NCBI GenBank assembly: GCA_963930655.1
Contig: OZ005604.1
Location: 7,264,001 to 7,328,000, forward strand
Source of the DNA: Myrica gale
Taxonomy: Eukaryota; Streptophyta; Magnoliopsida; Fagales; Myricaceae
Direction of reading: 5' to 3'
Length of the DNA: 64,000 nucleotides
The translations under genes and the position numbers were made by a program. Of the stretch, positions 45,028 through 56,848 are shown in pieces. The notes under the pieces are model-generated. The model was not told the DNA's origin. It was given only the letters and a program-made list of their open reading frames with translations, and made no database searches. Positions within the stretch are counted from its first letter, which is position 1; every line of letters starts with the position of its first letter.

Positions 45028-47414
45028 TCACCGGACGACTGAAGCACAGTGCTGGGTGCCACCAGACACAAGTCCCCCATTGCACTGCATTGCTCCACTG
45101 AGGTGGGGAGAGATGACTGAGAACCTGCGGTTTGGCTGCTGAAAGGTCTTGCTATCACTGCTATTGGAGACACTCGAGATGTCAGAGCAGGTTCTAAGAG
45201 AAGCAACATGATGATCAGTTCCAAATTTATCCCGATCAAACTCAGATCTATTTTCACTTGGATGGAAGTCAACAAAGTCTGTGACACAATGGCCGCTGCT
45301 ACTAGCAGCGGAATCAGGATTTTGGTGCTTCCTTGTCAGATTCGGATTTTGGAGCTTCCTTGTGCTCACAAAGCGTCCACCAGATCCCCTAATCCTATTT
45401 AATGCATGACGATGTCGAGACTCATGAAGATATGGCTGCATTTAATTGAAAGTGATACAGATCAAGCGATTGATATCTTTTCATTTCATTGGAGAATGAA
45501 CTCAGAACAAGAAGTTGAGTATTCAAGACACATAATAGGTGACTGTTTGGATAAATTTTCCACTCGAAATTCAAAGAAAACAGTACAAGATTTTTCACAA
45601 GTGAAACATACTGTTCCCTAACCAAGCAAGAGAGTTAAATGAATAAAGACTTAGCCGAAATATATACCTTTCGAGCTTTAACAACTTTGTTTTGAGCCTC
45701 GAGCTTTGCGCGTGACTGTCTCCTTCTGAGGATTCCGTGATATTGTTTTGGATTGACATAAATGGGTCCATCATCTGTAAGATCAAGTGGCAGTGGGACT
45801 CGTGCAGGAGCAACACCCACCATTTGGGGCTGAATCTGGTCAAATTTTATTGTACATAAACCATATCAAGAAGCGACAATCACAAGCAGTGCTTGAAAAG
45901 AGATGAACAGTTTCAGCTCAAACTAATATATAGAGGCAAAGCTCCATTGTCCCTAGTCAGACTTGCAATTATGGAATGGAACATAAATTGGTGGGGGATG
46001 CAAATACAACTGACGTAAGAAATAAGAATATATAACACAGCAGATTAGAAACTACAGATCAAAGGATCCCACATTTTACTAGACGGAACTTACAATAGCA
46101 TGTGGTCCATAAGCAGTCAACAGCCCACTAAAGCATGGCTCAGCATAAGGATATGGAACTTGAGCCTGTAATGGGAGACAAAGTGCGAGTTTAAGTCTGG
46201 AGCCAACAAACAGGAATCCAAGTTCCAAATCTCAACATACCATTGAATGGCTATGCGCAACTTGTGAGGTATTGAACATAACATTTGGATTATTCAGCAA
46301 GAAAATCGGCTTCATTTGACCTTCCACAGCCTTGGCACCACCTTCATCTTGATCTGGATGCATGTATAAACATCACATTACAAGTTAGGTTGCCTAGCAA
46401 TATCTCAAAACAAAAAATAAATGCAGCCTGCCTTCATGTCACTATTAACACGTAAATCATAGAACGGCAATGTAAGCCATAACATGTGTGAGAATTTTAT
46501 ACATAGATAAAATAACAAGAAATAACACTTTCAACAGTAGGCTTGATATCTTACAAATATTATGGACATTTGCTTTTATTTTTTTGGGTAACAATAAGGA
46601 GCATTTGTCACTGGAGAGAAAGAAACTACAAAAGAAAATGACCAAAGGGGCCAGAAGAATTATGAACTAGATAAACTCATCCACCCAGCATTGATGGTGC
46701 AAATGGAAATCATTATAAGCATAAGCAAACATCAGGAAATTCAAATTTTCATAATCCAGTACTGTAATTATCTAGCATCTTATAGGAAAAAGAATCACCA
46801 GAAAAGAGGGATATGAGAAATTGAAACCTTTCAATGGTTTCTTAATTGCAAACTCTCAAGAAAAAAGAAAATAAAGGGAGAAAATAAACACATTGGAACA
46901 CACTTTATACCACCCAGGAAAAAAGGAAATGCACTTTACCGGGCAAAATAAATCATGAGGGCATGGTAAAACGCCAGGTAGGGGAGGGTGTTGTGCAACC
47001 ATTATAACTGGTTCCTACTCTCAAGAGTTGATATATATCACTTACCAAGTATCCATAAACTTTACTTCTGCCTCACCTTGTAGTGCAACCCAAAAACTCC
47101 TATAAATAAAACAGTTTGTGCCACTCTAGGCATACAAAAATGGAGCAAAACTATGATACACCCAAACAACAAGAATGAATACCAGATTCTGACGAAATGC
47201 ATTGATCTTGAGAATTGGTCCGTCCTACAGCGCCCACTTTATGGTAAGATGCACCAGTCATCTGAACTGTGGTTGATTTCTGGTCAGGTGGCTGAAGAAC
47301 TAAGTGCTTTACGTCGTGGCAATGTCGTGGTGGAGATCCTACTTTCAGTTGCGCATTCTTCAAATGGTCATTCGAATTCCACCATGATGGACATTTGACA
47401 GCAAAATGGGGCAT
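45028..47414 (-). CDS. NF-YA: NF-YA (HAP2/CBF-B) subunit of the CCAAT-binding factor
   Basis: Five coding exons: 47414-47183, 46353-46241, 46165-46094, 45835-45668 and 45435-45028; 330 aa. NF-YA joins the NF-YB/NF-YC dimer in the nucleus and gives the trimer its CCAAT specificity. Visible parts: KCPSWWNSN near the N-terminus; [40 protein letters not shown]; then the core, with the subunit-interaction helix [20 protein letters not shown] (about 168-187) and the DNA-contact helix [20 protein letters not shown] with RF (196-217). All core residues expected in HExRHxHAxxRxRGxGGRF are kept. The C-terminal Ser/Asn-rich tail is normal for plants. The start is the ATG of [12 protein letters not shown]; two in-frame TGA codons upstream rule out extension within this exon. 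The transcript has a long leader with upstream ORFs and a miR169-like site after the stop. Paralogue number cannot be given. Confidence 0.95.
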
Positions 47415-47456
47415 CAAATAGACCAAATATTTTGTCAAATTTTTTCTTCAGCAAGT

Positions 47457-47549
47457 TCAGCCTTCAACCTTGTGAAGGTCTCCTGGATTTGATGCAAAGG
47501 CCACAAGATCCTTACCAACAAGCAGGTTCCTTCTGGCTCGTTTTGGCAT
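47457..47549 (-). CDS. 30-codon upstream ORF in the NF-YA leader
   Basis: ATG at 47549-47547 opens a 30-residue ORF (start MPKRARRNLL, middle VGKDLVAFASNPGDLHK) ending with TGA at 47457, 42 nt before the NF-YA start. It is in the same frame as the main ORF but separated from it by two TGA codons. A CTGTAG acceptor about 20 nt upstream and no intron signal before the main ATG suggest it lies in the same exon as the start of NF-YA. Basic at its N-terminus, mixed hydrophobic later, it looks like a real peptide rather than random text. Control of NF-YA translation is an inference. Confidence 0.55.
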   Translation of the reverse strand: MPKRARRNLLVGKDLVAFASNPGDLHKVEG

Positions 47550-47568
47550 TAGCTGCTCAAGAAGAACA

Positions 47569-49640
47569 CTACAGTGAGTAATTGCTGTGTAATCATGTCA
47601 AACAACGCATGGACTACATGTACGCAACAACTAGGAAAACTATGAAAAGACCAGAAAGTGATGGACGCGTCAACCATGTAAAAGCTCAAAAACTCACCAG
47701 CCTTCTTAAGTGCATGACTTTTTTTTTTCCTTAAATAGATTAGTACCCAAAATTATGAAGCATAATACCGCTTGTAATCTGTATTGGTATCCCAAAGCCA
47801 TAGTGATTGACCACACCAAAGTTGTTTATTGTTAAAACCCTAAAGGTATAGCTGTAACAAGCACAGGCATTTGAATCCAGGATCCCACAGTTCCCTTTTT
47901 CTCTCATAAGTATCTACCACAACACAACAACAAGGACCAAAAGACAAGTTTTAAGAAGGCTGTACAAAAAAATAATATTGGGTCTCGTTTTTGCAATACC
48001 AAAGAATTAATCCAGAAATGGACTCTCCTGAAATACTACCAGAATTTCAAACTGATGTGCACCGTAACACTTTAACTTGCTGCTGAATTTGTCATCTCAG
48101 AAAACACAGAGAATTAATTGATAAGGGTTTCTACTGTCCCCACCAAAAGCTCATAAACATAATTAGACAAGCATCTCTACTTTCCCACCCATTCCATTAT
48201 CATAGCTTGAGAAACAACTTATATCTAATCACATAACACCTTCTTTTATTTTCAAACGCATTAACCAGTACTAAGTATCTTAAGCAATTAGAAAGAACCC
48301 AGCCACCTTCATTGAATTAAGTTTCCTTTCAGTGGAAGAAGCATGTAGTCAAGTGCCACATCATCACAATGTTGAAACAACGCACAAATTAAGCAAGCTC
48401 ACCAAGTCAATAGCTCAAATATCATCCATTGTCCTACACATCCATCAATCAAGTATAGAATATACAACTTGGCCACAGCGCAATAAATTCACACCTACAG
48501 CATTCTTTATTGCCACACAAATCCATGGGGTGAGAGAGAGATCACGGTGAAAAAGTTACTTTGCTTGTTCGACGTTTCAAGAGAAGAAGAAGCCCTAGTT
48601 TGAGAAGAACCGGAAAAAAAATGTCTAACATAGTGATTCAATAAAGTTTTAGAAACAAAGGGGTTTCAGTCTATATGCAAGTATGCAACCACAGAAAACA
48701 GGCCGCTTTAAAGGGTGACAGTCTGACAGAAACAAAACAATCCGACACGAAGCAAAATACGAGAGCAAGTCCAATAACACCAAGCCACCGTACGAATCAG
48801 AATGATACATGAGACACCTTGATGAATAATCCATTAAAAAAAATCAACCGACGATTAAAACCCAACTTACCGTTACCCGTCCAAAATTTAATAAAAGAAA
48901 AGAAAAGAAAACCAACTCCCCATGGCTTGCTATACCTCCAGTAATAAGGAAACCCATTACCAAAAAGGCCAAAACAGAAAGAAAATAGAATTTCAAAATC
49001 CGAACAGATCAGGAGAAAAGGACCCTACCAAATGCAGTAAAAAAACCCATTCAGAAAATGGAAATGCTCATACGTGGGAAACACCACAACAAGGAAACCG
49101 AGAAAGCAAGCTACCAAAAACACCTACAAAGGCAGAAGCAAAAAACAGCGACTACTTCACCGAGAGCTACTTGTCCATCGTCACCAGCATCATCGATATC
49201 TCAAACTCGACATGCATCCAATAAACAGCAAATAAAAAGCAATCCGCTGAGAACCCAAGCAAATAAATGGATCCCCCACAGAGGAAAAGTACATGAAAGT
49301 GAGTGGAAAAAACAGAAGAACGAGTGAGAGAAAGGACAGAACCAAAAAGAAAGGCGCAATGAAGCAACAGAAAAAAGGACAGTGGAGACAGGATAAGTAA
49401 CAATAGTGAGAGAGACCTTTGGGATCTACTTTAAGACATGAAGAAGAAGCAAGGAATAGTGCTGCTGGGGTGAACTTGGACATGTTTCCTCTCCAGAGTC
49501 TTGGAAAAAGCATACACAGTACTTTCTCTGTCTAAAAGACACTCTTCTTTGTTTCGCTGTCCGTACAAGTCACTCTCTTTCTCGATCCTGGCTCTCGTGG
49601 AGAAACCACCGAAGACTCGCGTTTGAGTATTTTTATTTTC
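47569..49640 (-). promoter_or_regulatory. NF-YA leader intron(s) and promoter-side region
   Basis: On the minus strand a leader exon (about 49600 to 49417) ends GATCCCAAAG followed by GTCTCTCTC, a good donor. It is probably spliced to CTGTAG at about 47569, which makes a leader intron of about 1.85 kb. A second leader-like stretch, CTCAAACTAGGGCTTCTTCT (about 48585-48604, telo-box type), may mark an alternative start. The remaining sequence is intronic with no recognised gene. Confidence 0.45.
49417..49483 (-). CDS. First upstream ORF in the NF-YA leader exon (start)
   Basis: ATG at 49483-49481 opens MSKFTPAALFLASSSCLKVD and reaches the splice donor at 49417/49416. If the exon joins the CTGTAG acceptor near 47569, the frame runs six more codons and stops at TAA, overlapping the ATG of the 30-codon ORF as TAATG. 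This depends on the inferred splice junction. Confidence 0.35.
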
Positions 49641-50073
49641 TAGGCAAAAAAGACTCTTTCCGAGTTCACTCCACAATATTCAAAACATATAGCCCACCCA
49701 CCGTTGCCAGGTCCACCACCACACCGCAACGTCATCTCCACCCTTCTTTTTCTTTTTCTTTGGTTTTTTCTTTCCGTTTTTTTTATGGGGTGCAATCTTC
49801 ACCGCCTTTGCTTATATTTTCCACTTCACGTCTTTTTCCGACTGGCCCACGCAAACGTCCAAATCCCTTTGGCGTTTCCTCCCTGTATCAGCCGCCCTTT
49901 ACTGTGTGGCAATCTCCCACGCGATATTGACACGCTCCAGTTCAGAGTTTGAACAGGCGTCACTGTGACGAGATGTGCTCTTTCCTCTCCCATACAGTCA
50001 CACTGTTTCATAAGGGGAGCACTGGGTCGATCGGCAGCGAGCCAATCAAAAAAGTTTATTTATATATATTATT
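49641..50073. other. Upstream flank of NF-YA, no gene recognised
   Basis: CT-rich, GC-moderate promoter-like DNA. The 60-80 codon ORFs on both strands overlap and lack motifs. Confidence 0.35.
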
Positions 50074-51318
50074 CAGGGCTGCACAATTAGGCCGATTTTG
50101 AAAAAATTGTCACTTACAGTTACATTATTAAGGGTAAAAATCGGCCCTTAGTAGTAGCGGTTTAGTGGTGGCAGTTTCCGATTATCCTACATTAATATTA
50201 AGCCATTTTTTTAGCATTTTACGCACTTGACCCAATGTATTTTTTCTTTTAGTCCATTAATCACATATCAATAAAATCTAAACTAATGAAATCTAAATTC
50301 CAAGATCAATAAAATTAAAGATCATCTTAAAATATAAAGATGAAAATTTAAAGTTCAAAGTAATAGAGACATCACTATAAGTAGAAACTATTATCTTTTA
50401 AAAAATTCAGTTTAGACCCTAACAGTACTTAAATGGGAGAATACGTGTTTTCCCTCTAATTAACAAATCAATAACAATTTTAAAACATGTTCAAAACCTA
50501 GTAGGGTTTCCCTTAGTTTCACAAGGAAAATCCAAAAATTCAGCAATTTTTTAAGGCGCTCGAGCGCGGGTCAAACGCTTGTCGAGCGCTTATGTTTCTG
50601 TCTGAAATTTGCACTGAGCGCTCGAGCACTTGTCTAACGCTAGTCAAACGTGATGACTCTGTCTGAATTTTTTCAAAGGTCGCTCGAGCGCTTGTCAAAC
50701 GTGATGACTCTATCTGAATTTTTGAACCAAAATGTATTAGAAATTTGAACTAAAATGTAATTGAGTGACTGATTTTGCAAGCATGGTATAAATTTAATAG
50801 TGATTTGTCAATTTTAGAAATTTGGATAATTTGTTAACATTTCATAAAAACTTTTAAACTAATACATTGATTTAAAATTTTTCGTGGTAGAATCTCGACC
50901 TCTTGAATTATATTATGCGATGTACTTACCAAAGTTTGACATTAAACTCTTTAATTATGATTCCAATACCTTCATATATACACTTCTAAATACAATAAAT
51001 TTGTAATTTTTTCTACCAAAATTCTAAATAACTAGTCCATTCACCTAGTAAGCTTTTTAGTAACTTGAATGTAAGCATTTGATTAGACAAAACCAACAAC
51101 AAATCTCAAATATTCAGGTGAAACTAAACTATTGAGTAAACCTTGTCATGCTTCTAGAATATTATGTCTTGAGGTGAAACTAAAGTTTAAACTATTGATT
51201 AGAAACTAAACTAAAAAACTTTAAAAAAAAAATCTCGATTTAACCTACACCGGGAAACCCGGCAGCCAGTACCGGTGCCGGTGCCACCGGAATTTTCCGG
51301 TGGCATTGTGCAGCCCTA
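50074..51318. mobile_element. hAT-like family A copy 3, with nested LTR fragment
   Basis: Left end CAGGGCTGCACAATTAGGCC, right end read inward TAGGGCTGCACAATGCCACC. The ends pair over 14 bases except the first. 50100-50395 follows copy 1 (TGTCACTTACAGTTACA, TTTTTTTAGCATTTTACGCAC, CATTAATCACATATCAATAA). The right end has CCGGTGCCGGTGCCACCGG. A Copia LTR piece sits at 50397-50720. An 8-bp target duplication is not evident. Confidence 0.75.
50397..50720 (-). mobile_element. Inverted Copia LTR fragment nested in hAT family A copy 3
   Basis: Read on the minus strand it gives the LTR end TTAGGGTCTAAACTGAATTTTT, TGATTTGTTAATTAGAGGG and the units AAGCGCTCGAGCG / CAGACAGAGTCATCACG, matching 42660-43510. 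It breaks the homology of the hAT copy and is therefore younger than that copy. Confidence 0.6.
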
Positions 51319-51343
51319 TTTCTTCCTATGTATCACGATTATT

Positions 51344-51549
51344 GGGGTGTTTGTTTGTGGAAATTTTGAGATTTTGAAAATTTTGGGTATTGGTGTTTGT
51401 GAAAAGTATAGATATTTTATGGAAAAGTGAGGAGAGAGAATATTTAATTGAATAATATAATATTATTTTATAATTTAATGAGGAGAGAAATTATTTTATG
51501 ATTGTTTGAAAATTTTGAGGGGTGAAAATTTTCAGAGATAAACGCCCCC
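51344..51549. repeat. MITE-like repeat, family E copy 2 (inverted relative to copy 1)
   Basis: Starts GGGGTGTTTGTTTGTGG and ends GATAAACGCCCCC. It matches the reverse complement of 8484-8685 along its length. Terminal words GGGGYGTTTRTYT are inverted repeats. It lies 25 bp after the hAT family A copy 3. Confidence 0.7.
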
Positions 51550-52533
51550 TATATATTAGTAAAAATAAAAATAGAATTTAATTAAGAAAAAGATGTATAA
51601 TTGGATACAAAATGAATTTTATAGGAAAATTTGTCGCAGTAGAAGACACGCTCTCAGCCAGACGCGCCAAGTAAGCTGTCACTGTCGTCATAGTAGATTT
51701 AGGAAATTGTACCTGAAGCTTGGTGTAGTTTGCCCAAATCGGTAGCCTTATTCTCCGAAATACCACTCCCACGGTTACTCTTTCTTGGCCTGCACCAGTG
51801 GTAGTAAGTCCCTTGGGAATTGAACAAAGGTGGACAATAAATTGGAAGAGGTGTGATTCAAGGAAGTTAATGCCACATTTTATTTTTAGTTTTTGGCATT
51901 TTGCCTCGAAGCCTATATGGCCTCATTAGCTTTTTCAGGGCTTGTAAATTAAAATCGAAGAAAAAAGGCTGCTCGGAAAAAAATAAATAAGTAAAATATT
52001 AAATTGTTAAAGTTTGTAGGAGAACCCTTTTTTATCAATTTATTTTCTCTAATTTATTGTTTAATTTTGATATCTTTTCTAATTTGCTATTGAAATTAGA
52101 TTGAATAATTACAAAAAGAGATAGTTACAGCAAACATTAAATATTTTAATTTTCATACATAATCATTAAATCAAGCTTGTAAGATCATATGTGTATATTT
52201 CTCTCCAAATTAAATAGTCGAAGTTGAGCAATAAATGAGAGATAATCATAATCTAGATTATCATCTTCCATAATTTTGCTTAACATACAATTTTAAAAAA
52301 AGGTAGCATTCTATATGCTATTTTTTTTTGTCTAAAATTACCATCACCAGCTGTTGTTTGAGTTTTATGAAGCACTTCATAATCTTCTCATTTTCTTTTT
52401 TAATTTGGATAACAAAAGAACGATGAAGTTGGAAATAAATAAGGCAAATCATAGGGTTATTTTTCTTTGAATCTTGGAGCTTCTCATAAGCCTGTAGTTT
52501 TAAGGGCACTCATTTTATGTAGCTAGTTGTAAA
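51550..52533. other. Intergenic, no gene recognised
   Basis: AT-rich DNA with only short motif-less ORFs. No repeat family detected. Confidence 0.4.
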
Positions 52534-53925
52534 TGTAGCACCCCAAATTTTATTTTTATTATTTAAATATTATTTTTGTTGAATTTTGAATTATTTGAAA
52601 AAGTTATCCTCTTTTAAAAAGTGCTTAAAGTTTGTAATATTAATTTGATTTGAAAAGGTTTATTTTTTTAAAAGTGTTTGAAATTTAAAGAAGAGATGTT
52701 TCTTTTATCTCTTTAGATTTTAAAGTTTTGAATTTGAATACTTAGTATGTTTGAATTGTAAAATGGGTAGCAATCAATTTTTATCATCTTTTCAAATTCA
52801 GAGTCCTTTTTAGGTTGCAATTCGTCTTTTATAAATATTTTGTTAGTCTATTTGATATTGTGTATTGATTGGGAGAATGAGAAATCTAATCTTTTTTTCA
52901 AATGTTCTAGTCTAGTTTCTTGAGATTTTGGAGGTTAATTAATAAAGAGTTCAAGTGTTATGAAGGACGAGATAAGCGGGATTATTATGCTAGATTTTCT
53001 AAAAAGACCGAGGTGATATTTAAAAATTTCATGTTTTTAATGAAAACCTACAGAGTTTTATGTACATTATTTTATGATAAAATTGTCAAATATTATAGCA
53101 TAAAATGTGTAAACATGGGCCTATTTTTATGTCCAACGATGTTACATGATGTTTTCATTGATTGAAATCAAAACATTTTGATATTTATTGTTATTTAAGA
53201 TTTTTGCATGATATTTCATGAAAAAAAAGATGCAAAGTTAAAAGTGATGTTTATTTTATGATATATTATGTATTTTCAAACCCCAAGGCCCAAAGTTACA
53301 GAGACATCACATTGGTATCAATTGCAACCCATTAAGTCCACTCATTCTGGAAACGAAATGGTTTATTTTATAGAATCTTACCGAGTGCACACTTAGACAT
53401 GATCAAACCTTAGTAAGGAAGAATTTTATCCATAGTATTGGCTTAGTTTGACTGATTCTCAAACTAGGTAGCAACTACACAACTCTGTCACAGGGCTAAA
53501 CGTGACCCACAATTATTGCTAAATGGATTTTCTATAGTATTACTATAAATATAAAAATTGTTTTTACATATAAAATTACATGGATTGATATTTACAATTT
53601 TCTATTGATTTTTACTTATTAAATATAGCTCTTGAAGTGTACCCTAGCATAATGATTTTGCTTACTGAGTTGTGTACTCTTTTCAGATGATATTTGGGTG
53701 GGTAGCTGAGAGAAGGCTTAGAATTTCAATTAGATTGAGAGTTTTGTTTGTTATTTTTCGGTTTTTAAAGAGTTCTAAACGAAGTATTTTATTAAATTCT
53801 TTTTTAAGTTTTAAACGTATTTTTATTATCGAGATTGTTTATTTTGTGATAATTGATTTTGACCCTTTCTTTTCGTTGATTTTTCATATAAGTAACAGCT
53901 AACCTATGAGGTGCGAGGCGTTACA
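52534..53925 (+). mobile_element. Solo LTR (probably Gypsy-type) with 5-bp target duplication
   Basis: Begins TGTAGCACCCCAAATTTTAT and ends GGTGCGAGGCGTTACA. The tips TGTAGCACC and TGTAACGCC (read inward) are imperfect inverted repeats with TG...CA ends. Flanking GTAAA occurs exactly on both sides (52529-52533 and 53926-53930). 1392 bp with no internal coding region, primer site or polypurine tract adjoining, so it is a solo LTR left by recombination. Gypsy is inferred from the end style (TGTARCACCCC...GGCGTTACA). Confidence 0.88.
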
Positions 53926-53930
53926 GTAAA

Positions 53931-55162
53931 TCTCTTTACCAAACTTATATATAAAAGATTTGGCACGAAGGAAACTGCCTGTCAACATATGCATGACCAT
54001 GACCTAGTCATTGCCACATTATCCAAATGACAAACTTTCCAAGAAAAAAATTTAGGTAAGAAGTTAAATTATTGATACAGCATAAACAAAAAAATAAATA
54101 AACATGCCGATACATGGTATTTTTTTTCCTAATCATGTTGTCTGATTATAATATTTTGAATGGGTCTTGAAAAATCGAAAGAAATAAATAGTAATATATT
54201 TTTCTCTCTCTAGTCATTAATTGATGATTTAATTAAATTAAGTTGGAAAGTTTTTAGAATATATTATCAAAAATATTAACTTAAAGTCAGTGTTGAATCT
54301 AAGTGATGTTCGGTTGCAAAAAGTCCTTAAAATTTGTATAAAAAAATTAATTGTTGTGTGAATATTTAGGTAGATTTAATTTTTGTTGGAAGTTTTAAAA
54401 AGTAGTTGGATTTAAAGTTTGTAAAAAGAACGATTTAATTTTTTTAAAAAAATATTGAAGTTTGTGTGAAAATGTGTTGCAGCTTGTTGTGTCGTTGTTT
54501 TTTTTTTTTTTTAAAATTAGATATTTAGTTGCGAATTTTATTCTTTTCAAAATATTCACTTAAAATAGTGAATTTTTCTTATTAGCCAAACATAACCTAA
54601 GAATGACAACTTCACCAATTGAGTTCCAGAATTTTCAATGATCCACCCTTCCTAGTTGCAAAAACTTTGTAAATGAACCCCAGCTTATTTAGAATCATCG
54701 ACGTCGATTAATAATTTAAAATATACAACACATTTTGTGGGAATTTCAAAGTCAAATTTAATATTTTATTTTATGAAATATTAAATTGAGGTATTCGATT
54801 CATGACGTGACGTGGTATCGACACTTGGCAGAAAGGAATATTCTTTAGAATCATGATTATAATAATTTAAAAAATTCGTGTATGCATCGAGACGGATTTA
54901 AAATATAATTAAATTCCGTGCTTGCGAAACTATTATATTCTAATAGAATATTGTTATAAAAATTTGTAAAAGAAAAACGATTAGCTGGCAGCCAATGTGC
55001 TGGGACCCTCGAAACCGAAAAAAGAAATGGAAAAAGGTGGGAGGGTAGTTCAGTAAATTGGAAAACTGCAATGAAATAAATTATAAATATGATAGACCAA
55101 AAGGTCGTTTGTCGTGTTGTCCATGTCGTCTAGTGGCAGGAACGAGAATCTAGGTAGACTTA
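53931..55162. other. Intergenic AT-rich DNA, no gene recognised
   Basis: Only short ORFs. 54290-54590 is T-rich with GTTTGTAAAAAG / TTTGTGTGAA words resembling decayed MITE text. No boundaries could be set. Confidence 0.4.
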
Positions 55163-55447
55163 GGAGTTCTTTTTCATACTTTTTCGTATATTCACAAATC
55201 TACCGCCGAACATATTCAGAATTTAAATACAAAAATCAATACATTTTACACAAATTCTAACAATTTTTTAATTTTTTATTCAACATAAATTTTCTATCTT
55301 TACTTTTTCACATAATTTCAATACTTTTTTATTAAACAATTACATCAAATCATTTCTCTTTTCACTTTACACAAACACTAATAAAATACTATTCAACATA
55401 AAAATTCACAACTTCTTTAAAATCCTACAATTTTTTCTCCAAACGAA
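55163..55447. repeat. MITE-like repeat, family C copy 3
   Basis: ACCGCCGAACATATTCAGAA, CATTTTACACAAATTCTAAC, ATTTTTTATTCAACATAAAT and ACTATTCAACATAAAAATTC align with copies at 4300 and 37013. Same orientation. Confidence 0.7.
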
Positions 55448-56848
55448 CGTAATCTTAAATATTTAAAATGGAGAGAGAAGGCTACAAGATCTGTTTGTCT
55501 GCTCTCCTCGCAAGACGACGTAGGTAGTGTCAGTGACGAAGGTCTTTGGGTTCCTTCCTAATGCAACCAGACCCGTCCAAAGCCCACTCCGTTTTTGCTG
55601 AAAGAGTGAATTGCTTAATTTGGAAAAAAAAAAGAGTGAATTGCTTGTTTGGAACAGTTCAACATTACCACTTAAGACAAGCAGTTTTCCAATTTAGTGA
55701 AAACAAGCAATTGGTATGATGTTTGATTAAACATATGTTGTACCTTCTAATTAAAAAGTCTTGAGAATTAGGGTTTTGATACTTTACATCTCAATTTATT
55801 ATTATTTTTTCACATTACAATTATCAACTATTGATTTTAGATATTATGTGTGTAAAATTTTTCCTCTATTTGAATGAAAATTTATTTTTAAATTTAAAAT
55901 TACAATTTTATCCTCATAAAATAATCACCGTAAAAAAATATAAAGACAAAATTGTCATTTTAACAAAAAAATTATTTTTCATCCAAATTAATAGAATGTG
56001 TCAAAAATATTTAAAATTAATAGTGAGTAAGTGTAATGTGACAAAAATAATATATTTGACTGCAAAATATCAAAACTCTTATAATTAAAAGGTGGAAATT
56101 GTCTATAACTATAATTTTGCTACGATGAGGTTCGATATTAAAATGGATGAATTTTGAGATCTTGGAATCAACAACAAATGTTATGTTCAAATGGATGAAT
56201 TTATGGATGATGTTGTACAATTTTGAAGGGATGTATTTTGTTCAAAAATTTGCTATGTTTCGGCATAGTTCATAACCTTCTATGAAGTTCTAACTTCAAT
56301 GGGAATGCTTGTCAATTGGGCTGACCGGTTTTGACTTTGTCAATCCCAATCATGTGATGTCATGCAAGTCTATGCTTATGACATCTACCATCAAAAAGAT
56401 AATTTTATACCCTTAATTTTTAAAAATCATCAATTCACGTCTAACGTTTGAATTAGGCCTTAAGTCAAACGGAAAATGATCAAAATGCTCCTCCAAGACT
56501 AAATTTTTATAAATAAATAAAAAAATAAAAATTTACGAAATAAATTAAAAATAAATAGATTATTAAAATAGAGTTTCATAGTTTTTTTTTAAAAAATGGC
56601 ATTTTGGCCATTTTCATGCTTTTCAGTCTTACTTAATTCATGATTTGGATGGGGCTTGCATGAATGATTTTCAAAATTTAAGGTTCTTAAATCGTCATTT
56701 TGAAAATAACATGTACTAATTTGATTTTTACTTATACTAACGAGACTAACTAAGACTTTACCAATTTTATATAAATTATTATCTTATGAATCATACTAAG
56801 ATTGACATCAAGCAACAATATGATTTAACATGAAATTTTTTTTCTACT
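55448..56848. other. Intergenic with repeat shared with 38115-38215
   Basis: 56258-56355 (TGCTATGTTTCGGCATAGTT, GGGAATGCTTGTCAATTGGGC, GGTTTTGACTTT) is a diverged copy of 38115-38215. The surrounding AT-rich DNA (AGTGTAATGTGACAAAAATAAT near 56028) also echoes 38400. No gene seen. Confidence 0.4.

Noticed and set aside
49166-49513. Hydrophobic ORFs on the minus strand in the NF-YA leader region
   Set aside because: They run across the inferred leader donor at 49417 into intron sequence and have no protein-like conservation. Only the short uORF starting at 49483 is kept, as a low-confidence entry.
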